A DNA stretch of 64,000 nt from contig OY762508.1 in assembly GCA_963665975.1 (NCBI GenBank), positions 2,542,001-2,606,000 on the forward strand, in the 5' to 3' direction. How positions within the stretch are numbered: the first letter of the stretch is position 1; the number at the start of each line of letters is the position of its first letter. Position numbers and translations under genes: made by a program. The notes under the pieces were generated by a model. It was not told where the DNA came from and did no database searches. It was given only the letters and a program-made list of their open reading frames with translations. This DNA comes from G963665975 sp963665975 (GTDB lineage Bacteria; Bacteroidota; Rhodothermia; Rhodothermales; Bin80). Below are positions 1-8,400 of this stretch, piece by piece.

Positions 1-161
1 AATCACGCTTGATTCTTCACAAGTTGCCCACAAGAAACGTACACGTATCCACATGGGAGCCCAGGACGCCGACGACAACACGGAGAGCAACCTTTTCAAA
101 AATCCACGCGTACCAACGGGCAATAGCAATGAGCTGGCATAATCAACCTACAACAGGATCT

Positions 162-1220
162 ATGGGCGTTGCTGTACTAGTCGGTACCATGAAAGGTGCC
201 TTTGTCATGCGCTCAGCTAACGCGAGCCGAACAGAGTGGGATCTGGAAGGCCCTTATTTCAAAGGTTGGCAGGTGACCGCAGCCGGTCGCGCTGAGGATG
301 GCAGGTTTATTGTTGGGACCTCAAGCCACGTGTATGGTGCAACCCTGCACGTCAGCCGCGACCTTGCAACCTGGGATATGATCGAACATGGGCCGCGGTA
401 TGAAGCTGACGAAGATCGTAAACTAAAGGAATTCTGGACACTAGCCACGACCCCGCTTGGCATTTTTGCGGGCGTCAGCGAGGCCGGTCTCTTCCACGCC
501 GCCGATCCCTGCGGGCCGTGGGAGCAGGTTCGAGGCCTGAATGACCACGTGACACGTGATGCCTGGCAGCCGGGACTGGGCGGCCTGTGTGCTCATGTCC
601 TGTTAGCAAACCCGCATAATCCCAGACAACTCTGGTGTGGGGTATCAGCGGTAGGTGTCTTCAGGAGCGACGACGGTGGCGAGTCATGGCATCCCAAGAA
701 TCGTGGTGTGACGCCAGCCATCGAAGACAAGGAGCACAAGGATATCGGCACGTGCGTACATGGGCTTGCCCTTTGTCCCAGGGACGCCCAGACGCTCTAC
801 CGGCAAGATCATCTCGGCATGTTTCGGTCGAATGACGGCGCAGAGAGCTGGCACGAGAATGCACTGGGGCTGCCCTCCAATTTCGGATTTGCGATTAAGA
901 CCGATCCGAACACGGGCACGCTGTTCTGCTATCCCCTGGAAAGCGACCACCATCGCCTTCCCGCCGGAGGGAAAATGCGTGTGTATCGGAGCACAGATGG
1001 GGGTTCGTCGTGGCATACTGCCGCGCAGGGATTACCCCAGGAAGACACTTATGCGACCGTGCTTCGCGGAGCAATGGATGTGGACGGCCTGGATCCATGT
1101 GGCGTGTACTTCGGCACCACGTCAGGGACCGTGCATACCAGCAGCAACAGGGGAGACTCCTGGCAGAGCATGAACTACCTGTTCCCCCGCATCCTGTGTG
1201 TTGAGGCATTTGTCATCTGA
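162..1220 (+). CDS. BNR/Asp-box beta-propeller protein (sialidase-like fold)
   Basis: Predicted beta-propeller of the WD40/YVTN/BNR-like superfamily. Asp-box motifs of the form S-x-D-x-G-x-x-W recur (SDDGGESW, SNDGAESW, STDGGSSW, and SNRGDSW near the C-terminus). The protein opens with VAVLVGTMKGAF, the usual first strand of this soluble family, so I place the start at 162. Start codons at 129 and 9 are also open and would add a tail with no family match. No signal peptide is seen, which argues for a cytoplasmic protein and against a secreted sialidase. The next gene starts 1 bp after the stop, so the two are probably translationally coupled. Substrate unknown; enzymatic sialidase activity is not supported. 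Confidence 0.8.
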   Translation: MGVAVLVGTMKGAFVMRSANASRTEWDLEGPYFKGWQVTAAGRAEDGRFIVGTSSHVYGATLHVSRDLATWDMIEHGPRYEADEDRKLKEFWTLATTPLGIFAGVSEAGLFHAADPCGPWEQVRGLNDHVTRDAWQPGLGGLCAHVLLANPHNPRQLWCGVSAVGVFRSDDGGESWHPKNRGVTPAIEDKEHKDIGTCVHGLALCPRDAQTLYRQDHLGMFRSNDGAESWHENALGLPSNFGFAIKTDPNTGTLFCYPLESDHHRLPAGGKMRVYRSTDGGSSWHTAAQGLPQEDTYATVLRGAMDVDGLDPCGVYFGTTSGTVHTSSNRGDSWQSMNYLFPRILCVEAFVI

Positions 1221-1221
1221 C

Positions 1222-1500
1222 ATGGCTGCAGTAACCATCACGCTACCGGTGCTGCTTTCCAGCCTGATCGGCGAAAAGACGATCGCTGTTGAGGCAGCAA
1301 CCCCGTCAGAGGCGCTGCAGGAATTGGTGCGCCGCTATCCTGCATTGGACATGCTCCTCTTCGACGAAACAGGAGAATTGCGCGAGCACGTCCTCTGCTT
1401 TCATAATGAGGAAAACACGCGATGGTGCACGGATGGACTTCACCGCGCCCTTGCAGCTAATGACCGCATGACCATTATTCAGGCCGTAGCAGGAGGCTAG
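1222..1500 (+). CDS. MoaD/ThiS family sulfur-carrier-like protein
   Basis: A 92-residue ubiquitin-like small protein ending in ...VAGG. The C-terminal Gly-Gly is the residue pair adenylated and thiocarboxylated in MoaD and ThiS. Length and the leucine-rich EALQELVRRYP helix fit the family. The ATG at 1222 lies 1 bp past the stop of the BNR-propeller gene; an in-frame upstream ATG at 1198 would overlap that gene and add an unconserved leader. No moaE, thiG, E1-like (MoeB/ThiF) or JAMM protease gene is nearby, so the pathway cannot be assigned. The propeller neighbour suggests a dedicated partner rather than molybdopterin or thiamine synthesis; that is inference. Confidence 0.8.
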   Translation: MAAVTITLPVLLSSLIGEKTIAVEAATPSEALQELVRRYPALDMLLFDETGELREHVLCFHNEENTRWCTDGLHRALAANDRMTIIQAVAGG

Positions 1501-1567
1501 GGCGCCAGCGGCCAGGTCATACGGGTCATAGCACGCCGCCCATGAAACTGACTACACCCCAACTATT

Positions 1568-1948
1568 ATGCCCGATATCGGAGCACTCGAGTGGCTAGAC
1601 CTCACCGTCGATGACGCAGACAGCCTTCGCGACTTTTATACAGATGTCGTGGGGTGGAAATCAGACCCAGTCTCTATGGGCGACTATAGCGACTATGCTA
1701 TGGTGACGAGCGGCGGCGATGCGGTCGCAGGCGTGTGCCACGCGCGAGGCTCTAACGCCGATTTGCCGGTGGTCTGGTTGCCATATTTTCGGGTGGCCAG
1801 CCTCGAAGACAGCCTGAAACGGTGCCTGGCTCGCGGGGGCGTCGTCATCACCGGCCCCAGATCACTCGGTCCGGGTATGCGCTACGCCGTGATCCGAGAC
1901 CCCGCGGGTGTCATTGCGGCGCTATTTGAAGGCGCTGAAGACACGTAA
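1568..1948 (+). CDS. VOC (glyoxalase/bleomycin-resistance) family protein
   Basis: A 126-residue single vicinal-oxygen-chelate fold protein. It starts GALEWLDLTVDDADSLRDFY, the beta-alpha pattern that opens VOC modules in which a metal ligand sits on the first strand, and ends with VIRDPAGVIAALFEG, the usual last strand with a terminal Glu ligand. In the first strand the usual His is replaced by Glu or Asp, so metal binding is uncertain. Members range from glyoxalases to antibiotic-binding proteins, and nothing here narrows the substrate. It stands alone between the MoaD-like gene and the broken DUF1761 gene. Confidence 0.8.
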   Translation: MPDIGALEWLDLTVDDADSLRDFYTDVVGWKSDPVSMGDYSDYAMVTSGGDAVAGVCHARGSNADLPVVWLPYFRVASLEDSLKRCLARGGVVITGPRSLGPGMRYAVIRDPAGVIAALFEGAEDT

Positions 1949-2047
1949 ATACACCACCGCTCTGACTGTGCCGCACGCCTTGACACTCAAGCTCCCCTCG
2001 GCTATTTTAACCGGGCGCGAATCCGTCACATTCAGACCCCCACTCCC

Positions 2048-2451
2048 ATGGCCCCGGACAACATTCTAGCAGTAATCGTCGCCGCTCTGCTTCCCATGAT
2101 TGTAGGCTCTCTGTGGTACGGACCCATCCTCGGCAAGCGGTGGATGGAGCTCATGGAGCTCACCGAGGAAGAAATTAAGGCGAACTTCAATCCGCAAAAT
2201 CCTACGGAGGATCGCTGGTGATGGCGTTCGTCACGGCCTATATTCTTGCCATTCTAATGCAGGGAATGGGGCTGGAAGGCCTGATGGGTGGCCTCCATAT
2301 CGCACTTCTCTGCTGGCTTGGCTTCGTCGTAACTTACGGCTTTCAGGCGGTGGCCTTCGAAAACAAGAAACCGGCATTGTACGTGATGAGCATGGCGTAT
2401 AATCTCGTCACGCTGGCCCTCATGGGCGCACTCCTGGGAATCTGGGCATAG
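2048..2451 (+). pseudogene. DUF1761 membrane protein, split by a frameshift
   Basis: The N-terminal half reads from ATG 2048 (MAPDNILAVIVAALLPMIVG, then SLWYGPILGKRWMELM) and stops at the TGA at 2219-2221. The C-terminal half is in another frame and continues to 2451 with two hydrophobic segments. Reading the second frame upstream of 2218 gives YGGSLVMAFVTAYILA, which joins naturally to the NPQNP end of the first frame, as in intact DUF1761 proteins of about 135-140 residues. I therefore infer one gene with a frameshift near 2198-2205. Alternatives are two coupled ORFs (GTG/ATG at 2218/2221 preceded by GGAGG at 2206) or a sequencing error. Function of the family unknown; integral membrane. 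Confidence 0.7.
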
Positions 2452-2491
2452 GGCCGGTACATGCACCGAGCTCCGGCACCCTGCAGATACC

Positions 2492-4696
2492 ATGACTGCG
2501 TCCGCAGAACAAAGAGCCGAGAAGCTGCGCAATGTACTGAATCAGCACAGTCACCGGTACTATGTGCTGCACGATCCGATCATCTCCGACGCGGAGTTTG
2601 ATAGATTCTACGATGAACTGAAGGCCCTTGAGGCGCAGTTCCCCTATCTCGTTACGCTGGATTCCCCCACGCAGCGGGCAGGTAGTGACCTGTCACCCGA
2701 GTTCGCCAAGGCGCGGCACGATCGTCCCATTCTGAGTCTGGCTAAGGCGTTCGACGCGGACGAACTGTCCGCATGGGAGGAGCGGAACAGGAAGCTTGAA
2801 CCGGAAGCACTGTTTCGGTATACCGTAGAGCCCAAGTATGACGGACTCTCGATAATCCTCCGTTACGAAGACGGCCTTCTGGTGCAAGCTGCCACGCGCG
2901 GCAATGGAGAAGTTGGCGATATCATCACGCACAACGCGCGCACGCTGCCTACCATACCGCTCCGAATCCCGGTAGCAAACGGAGGGCCAACCCCGGCCGT
3001 ACTGGTCGTGCGAGGCGAAGTGCTCTTCCTGAAAGAGGCATTCAAGGCGCTGAATCGCGCGCGCGCTGCCGACGATCTGCCGCTCTACATCAACGCGCGG
3101 AATACGGCGTCCGGGTCGCTCAAGCAGAAGGATGCGACCAAGACCGCCGAGCGGGATCTCACCGCGTTCATCTACGATGCTCTGATCGTCGAAGGCAGAA
3201 TCTTGGCTTCCCGCCACGAGCAATTGGCCTATCTGGAAGAGTTGGGCTTTCTAACGCCAAAGGAGGCTACTCTGTGTGAGGACCTCAATACCGCAATCGA
3301 GCGTCTGGCTTGGTGGTCGGATAACCGCGACAGCCTCCCCTTCGAAATCGATGGCGTGGTTATCAAACTTGATGATCTTCCCGTCGCTGAGCGCTTGGGA
3401 GTGGTTGGAAAGGATCCGCGCGGAGCGATCGCCTACAAATTTCCATCGTCGGAAGAGACAACTACACTCCTGGATGTGCAGCACCAGGTCGGGCGGAGCG
3501 GAAAGATTACACCGACGGCTGTCCTAGAGCCCGTATTTGTGGGCGGAGTCACGGTAACCCACGCCAGTCTCCACAACTATGAACAGATCGCCGCGCTCGA
3601 CATACGTATTGGGGATACGATCATGGTCAAGCGATCGGGCGATGTCATTCCCTATGTTACGGGCCCAGTCGTCAGCGCACGGATCGGAGAAGAGCGCATA
3701 GTAGGCGTCCCACAGCAGTGTCCCGTTTCCGGAGACCAACTCATACGGCCTCCCGGCATGGTAGACATCTACTGCCCGAATCCGTTGTGCCCGGAACGCA
3801 TTCATCGAGGCGTAGTGTTCTTCGCCTCACGTGGTGGCATGAACATCGAAGGCCTCGGTCCGCAGACGTTGCAGCTTCTGATACAGGAGGGCCTACTAAC
3901 GAATGAGGCCGATCTGTTTACGCTATCACTGGAGCAACTGGAGTCCCTGGAAGGCTTCGCGGAGAAAAAAGCTCGCGGATTGCTAGACTCTCTGGAGGAA
4001 GCAAAGAGCAGGCCTCCAGAACAGCTTCTGACCTCGCTCGGCATTCCAGGCATCGGCGAAACCGTCGCCAAGCTTCTGATCAAGGCCTTCCCGGATCTGA
4101 ACGCGCTTCGGCAGCTCGCAGAAGAATTGGCACAATTGGAGGCGCGCGCTGTGGCCATCATGCCCAGACTTGAGCGCGAGGTGTTGGAAATCGCCATGCG
4201 CTACGCGCGCGCCAAGGATCCGGCAGCAGGCATCCAGCGTGCATTGTCGCCTGAACTCGAAGCCTGTACGGAGGATGAGCAAAAGGCACTCCTGGATTAC
4301 ACGACCCGCCTCCAGGAGCACGTGGCGCCACTATATGACCTGGAAGGCGTAGGGCCTACCCTTGTGCGCCAGATTGCAGACTGGTTCAGCGACCCAGACA
4401 ACGGCGTCTTGCTGGACAAATTGCACGCGGCCGGGCTTCAGCTTCAACGCGAACCGGCCGCACAAACAGTCGGGACACTGAACGGGTTGTCATTCGTCCT
4501 CACGGGTTCGCTCCCAACGCTATCGCGCGTCGAAGCGAAGGCCTTTATTGAGCAGCAAGGGGGCAGCGTGAAGGGTTCCGTGAGCAAGAAGACGCACTAC
4601 GTAGTCGCAGGCGAGAATCCAGGGAGCAAGGCCGCTAAGGCGCAGGCGCTGGGAATCTCTGTAATCACCGAGGAAGAGCTGCGCGCACTCACCTGA
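2492..4696 (+). CDS. ligA: NAD-dependent DNA ligase LigA
   Basis: Seals nicks in duplex DNA during replication and repair, using NAD+ to form a ligase-adenylate on Lys115 in the motif EPKYDGLS. Domain order is complete over 734 residues: Ia with HRYYVLHDPIISDAEFD near residue 21, adenylation domain, OB fold, Zn finger (about 410-433), helix-hairpin-helix repeats (GIPGIGETVAKLL, LEGVGPTLVRQIADWF) and a C-terminal BRCT domain (about 655-734). The Zn finger is unusual: the first pair reads CPVS instead of CPxC, leaving Cys410, Cys428 and Cys433, so one usual ligand is Ser413. polA follows 50 bp downstream on the same strand, suggesting co-transcription. Confidence 0.97.
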   Translation: MTASAEQRAEKLRNVLNQHSHRYYVLHDPIISDAEFDRFYDELKALEAQFPYLVTLDSPTQRAGSDLSPEFAKARHDRPILSLAKAFDADELSAWEERNRKLEPEALFRYTVEPKYDGLSIILRYEDGLLVQAATRGNGEVGDIITHNARTLPTIPLRIPVANGGPTPAVLVVRGEVLFLKEAFKALNRARAADDLPLYINARNTASGSLKQKDATKTAERDLTAFIYDALIVEGRILASRHEQLAYLEELGFLTPKEATLCEDLNTAIERLAWWSDNRDSLPFEIDGVVIKLDDLPVAERLGVVGKDPRGAIAYKFPSSEETTTLLDVQHQVGRSGKITPTAVLEPVFVGGVTVTHASLHNYEQIAALDIRIGDTIMVKRSGDVIPYVTGPVVSARIGEERIVGVPQQCPVSGDQLIRPPGMVDIYCPNPLCPERIHRGVVFFASRGGMNIEGLGPQTLQLLIQEGLLTNEADLFTLSLEQLESLEGFAEKKARGLLDSLEEAKSRPPEQLLTSLGIPGIGETVAKLLIKAFPDLNALRQLAEELAQLEARAVAIMPRLEREVLEIAMRYARAKDPAAGIQRALSPELEACTEDEQKALLDYTTRLQEHVAPLYDLEGVGPTLVRQIADWFSDPDNGVLLDKLHAAGLQLQREPAAQTVGTLNGLSFVLTGSLPTLSRVEAKAFIEQQGGSVKGSVSKKTHYVVAGENPGSKAAKAQALGISVITEEELRALT

Positions 4697-4746
4697 TTTT
4701 GCAGTGACATCCTTGAGCATGCATTGAGGGGAATGGAGGTCAACGT

Positions 4747-7482
4747 ATGACAAAGAAGGATGAACGAACCATCTTTCTCCTTGACGCGATGGCACTGGCA
4801 TACCGTGCCTACTTCGCGTTCATGAGCAGGCCGCGCATTAATTCTCGCGGACTGAATACATCAGCGGTATATGGATTTACGACCACACTCATAAAACTTA
4901 TCCGCGATTACAACCTAACCTACGGCGCTGTTGTATTTGACGCATCGGAACGGACATTTCGCAATGAACTGTATGCCGACTATAAGGCCCATCGGGATCC
5001 GCCGCCCGAAGAACTGACAAGCAACCTGCCACTAATCAAACAGATCGCAGAAGCACTGTTGATCCCGGTGTTCGAGGTCCAGGGTGTTGAGGCGGACGAC
5101 GTGATTGGTACCCTCGCGAAGAAGGCGGAAGCATCAGGTGCCCGGGCAATAATCGTTTCCCCAGATAAGGACTTTCAGCAACTGCTGTCGGACAGGGTTT
5201 CGCTCTTCAAGCCGTCAAGGCGTGGGGAAGACTTTGATCATCTCACAGAAGCGTCGTTTCGGGAGAAATATGCGGTTGATCCCATCCAGTTCATTGATAT
5301 CCTTGCCCTGATGGGTGACAAAGCCGATAACGTTCCAGGCATTTATGGCATTGGGGAAAAGACAGCTCAGAAACTGATTGAGCGCTACGGCACCGTCGAA
5401 AATCTAGTGCTGCATGCACCGGAGGTATCGGGCAAGAAGGCCCGCGAGGGACTCCTGGAGCATCCGGATATGGCGCATCTTAGCAAGACGCTAGTCACAA
5501 TCAAGACAGATGTCCCAGTGATGCTGGACTGGGATGTCCTGAAACGCGGAGAGGTGACTGCGCCAGCTCCATTGGGGCTATTTCGCCAATTGGAATTTCG
5601 CACACTCCTGGACCGTTTGACAAAGGAGATACCGACCGGATCTTCCACGGAGTTGCCGGTCGACGAGGCTCCCAGGGCCGAATACGACGCGTCTGCGACA
5701 GACTTTCGCCTGATAGCAAGCAACGAAGAGCTCAAAGCGCTTGAGCGAATGCTGCGCAACCAGGAGCAACTGGCCCTGCATGCCGTACTTCCCGCAGGGC
5801 CTCCGATATGGCAGGATTGGGTAGGGATGTCGCTGGCGTGGGCCTCCGACTCGGCGTGCTACCTGCCTTTTCCGCTGCCGGACGGAACGACAAGGAACGA
5901 AGTGGTGCGCATCCTGGCACCCCTGTTCACCAATCCGAACCAGGGCAAGATCGGCCATGGCCTCAAGCCACTCCTGGTACGCCTGGCACTGGATGGCGTC
6001 ATCGTGCGCGGACAACTGTTTGATACGGAAGTGGCGCATTACTTGCTGGCGCCAGATGAGAGCCACACGCTGGGCTTTGTAACTTCTGCAAAGCTTAATT
6101 ACGAGCCGATTGATCGCGCAAAGATTCTGGGTAAGGGCAAGAATGTCCGCACGCTACGCGAACTTGCGCACGACGAAATTACGGTATCCGCCTGCGAAGA
6201 AGCAGCCCTGGCGTACAGGCTGAAGGATGTTCTCGCAGACGAGCTCAAGAAGCAAGGGCTGGCGAAAGTTGCGGCCAGAATGGAATTTCCGCTCCTCTAC
6301 ACACTGGCGGCGATGGAGGAGACCGGCGTTACGATCGATCCCGAACGCCTGCGAGTAATCGAAGATCGACTGACAATCGAAATCGCCCGCCTGGAAGAAA
6401 CCATTATGGCGGCCGCAGGCAAGCCGTTCAACATTGGATCGCCGGCCCAGGTAGGCCACATTCTCTTTGAGCATCTGGGACTGCGGGTGAAGCAGAAAAC
6501 CGCATCGGGCCAGCCATCCACCAAGGAGGAAGTGCTCCTCGACTTGTCTATAGACCACGAACTTCCGGGGCTCATCATCGACTGGCGTAAGGCCACCCGT
6601 CTCCAGAATGCCTACATCGACGGTCTGCGGCGGATGATCCACCCGAACACCCAGCGAGTGCACACGATATTCCACCAGACGGTAGCAGCCACCGGGAGGT
6701 TGTCATCTTCGGATCCCGGCTTGCAAAACATTCCGGTGCGTCGCGCAACCGGGCGAGAACTTCGCCGGGCGTTTGTTGCGCCAACGGGATGGTGCCTCCT
6801 CAGTGCGGACTATTCGCAAATTGAGCTGCGCATCCTTGCGCATATGAGCGGCGACGTCGGGCTTGCCGAAATCTTTCGCACAGGGCGGGACCCCCATACC
6901 GAAACCGCAGCCCGCATCTATGAAATCGAAGCAGAAGAGGTCACACGGGAGCAGAGGAGCCGCGCCAAGGCGGTCAATTATGGCATTCCATATGGCCTCT
7001 CCACGACGGGGCTCGCGCAGCAATTGCGATGCAGCCGGGAGGATGCCAAGTCACTAATGGACATCTATCATGCTTCCTTTCCCGGCATTGCATCTTTTCT
7101 CAGCAGCCAGGTGGAAATAGCCCGCGAACGTGGCTACGCCGAAACCCTGTGGGGCAGGCGGCGCTACCTGCCCGCAATCAAGGCGCGTAACCGGGCGGTA
7201 CGCTCAGCAGCAGAGCGCATTGCCATTAACATGCCCATCCAGGGTACGCAGGCTGACATGATCAAACTTGCTGCCGTGGATATCCAGCGCTGCCTGCGGC
7301 AGGATGGACTAGTCACGCGCCCCATTCTGCAGGTGCACGACGAACTCGTCTTCGAGGTACCCGATTTTGAACGAGACGTTGTGCGCCCGCTTGTGCAAGT
7401 GCGCATGGCATCAGCGATGCCGCTGTCGGTGCCCGTCGAAGTAGACTTGAATTACGGGCCCACATGGCTAGACGCCCACTGA
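4747..7482 (+). CDS. polA: DNA polymerase I
   Basis: Removes RNA primers and fills gaps in replication and repair. The 911-residue protein has an N-terminal 5'-3' flap exonuclease domain (DAMALAYRAYFAF; GDKADNVPGIYGIGEKTAQ), a middle 3'-5' exonuclease-like domain and a C-terminal family-A polymerase domain with motif A (SADYSQIELRI, Asp688) and motif C (VHDELVFE, Asp865). The middle domain lacks the acidic ExoI triad where FDTET normally stands, so proofreading is predicted to be absent. In the O helix (RAKAVNYGIPYG) residue 745 is Tyr where E. coli has Phe762. An SD-like GGAGG precedes ATG 4747. The 3' end overlaps the convergent xth gene by 15 bp. Confidence 0.97.
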   Translation: MTKKDERTIFLLDAMALAYRAYFAFMSRPRINSRGLNTSAVYGFTTTLIKLIRDYNLTYGAVVFDASERTFRNELYADYKAHRDPPPEELTSNLPLIKQIAEALLIPVFEVQGVEADDVIGTLAKKAEASGARAIIVSPDKDFQQLLSDRVSLFKPSRRGEDFDHLTEASFREKYAVDPIQFIDILALMGDKADNVPGIYGIGEKTAQKLIERYGTVENLVLHAPEVSGKKAREGLLEHPDMAHLSKTLVTIKTDVPVMLDWDVLKRGEVTAPAPLGLFRQLEFRTLLDRLTKEIPTGSSTELPVDEAPRAEYDASATDFRLIASNEELKALERMLRNQEQLALHAVLPAGPPIWQDWVGMSLAWASDSACYLPFPLPDGTTRNEVVRILAPLFTNPNQGKIGHGLKPLLVRLALDGVIVRGQLFDTEVAHYLLAPDESHTLGFVTSAKLNYEPIDRAKILGKGKNVRTLRELAHDEITVSACEEAALAYRLKDVLADELKKQGLAKVAARMEFPLLYTLAAMEETGVTIDPERLRVIEDRLTIEIARLEETIMAAAGKPFNIGSPAQVGHILFEHLGLRVKQKTASGQPSTKEEVLLDLSIDHELPGLIIDWRKATRLQNAYIDGLRRMIHPNTQRVHTIFHQTVAATGRLSSSDPGLQNIPVRRATGRELRRAFVAPTGWCLLSADYSQIELRILAHMSGDVGLAEIFRTGRDPHTETAARIYEIEAEEVTREQRSRAKAVNYGIPYGLSTTGLAQQLRCSREDAKSLMDIYHASFPGIASFLSSQVEIARERGYAETLWGRRRYLPAIKARNRAVRSAAERIAINMPIQGTQADMIKLAAVDIQRCLRQDGLVTRPILQVHDELVFEVPDFERDVVRPLVQVRMASAMPLSVPVEVDLNYGPTWLDAH

Positions 7483-8250
7483 TAGTCGAGCCAGGACGGG
7501 CACGTGATCTGACCGCCCCGATCCACCACGCTCCTCCACATCCACCCAGGCATGGACACTCCGTGCAGCGTACCCAGGAGTGGCCAGGATGTGATCGATC
7601 CGTACCCCGTCATTCCAGACATACCCGCGCGTACGGTAGTCCCACCACGTAAAGACGCCGGGTCCGGTGTTGTGCTTGCGCAGTACGTCAACGAGTTCAA
7701 AGCGTGAGATGATGTTCTCCAGCTTGGCTCGGGCGGCCGGGTCGGACAGCACTTTACCTTCCCATTCGTCGGGATGAGCGATGTCTACGTCTTCCGGAGC
7801 GACGTTGTAGTCTCCAGCGACCACGAACTCGCCATACCGCGTCCGCTGCTCCTCAAGGAAGGAGGCAAGTTTATCCAGCCATTGTAGCTTGTATTGATGT
7901 TTGGGTGAGCCAATACGCTGGCCATTTGGCACGTACACCGAAATCATCCGCATGCCGAAGAGTGTACCGGCAATAACCCGCGCCTCGTCGTCCAGGCCTG
8001 TTTCCACGTCCTCGGCAACCTGCCGGGACAGGAGGGCAACCCCATTGTAGGCGGGCTGTCCGAAGATAGCGGAGACATACCCCGCCTGCTCAATGGCTGC
8101 AAAGGGGAAGGTGCCTTGGGTAGACTTGATTTCCTGGAGGCACACCACGTCGGGCTTATGCGCATCCAGAAAATCGACAATCCGCTCGATTCGCGCGCGC
8201 GCCGAGTTCACGTTCCAGGTAGCCACCTTGATTACAGCCGATGTGTTCAT
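7468..8250 (-). CDS. xth: Exodeoxyribonuclease III (AP endonuclease)
   Basis: Mg-dependent exonuclease and apurinic/apyrimidinic endonuclease of the EEP superfamily, acting in base-excision repair. Motifs in order: KVATWNVNSAR at the N-terminus, VCLQEIKS with the metal-binding Glu, YVPNGQ, VAGDYNVAPEDVDI with the catalytic Asp and Asn, and GRSDHVPV with the catalytic Asp-His. The start at 8250 gives 260 residues, the usual length; the reading frame is open to 8343 but the extra 31 residues are not family-like. It faces polA tail to tail and overlaps it by 15 bp, placing it with ligA and polA in a repair block. Confidence 0.95.
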   Translation of the reverse strand: MNTSAVIKVATWNVNSARARIERIVDFLDAHKPDVVCLQEIKSTQGTFPFAAIEQAGYVSAIFGQPAYNGVALLSRQVAEDVETGLDDEARVIAGTLFGMRMISVYVPNGQRIGSPKHQYKLQWLDKLASFLEEQRTRYGEFVVAGDYNVAPEDVDIAHPDEWEGKVLSDPAARAKLENIISRFELVDVLRKHNTGPGVFTWWDYRTRGYVWNDGVRIDHILATPGYAARSVHAWVDVEERGGSGRSDHVPVLARLSVGV

Positions 8251-8400
8251 GCGCACGAGTGTTGTCAATTGAGCAATCTCCAGGTATACGCATCTGCACA
8301 AGGCTCGTTGCCGGTCGGCAGACCCGGCGGGCATCGTAAGCAAGCAAGGCGCGGTTTTTTTGGCGAACTTGGACCATTAACTAAGGTTGCGGCTGCTTTC

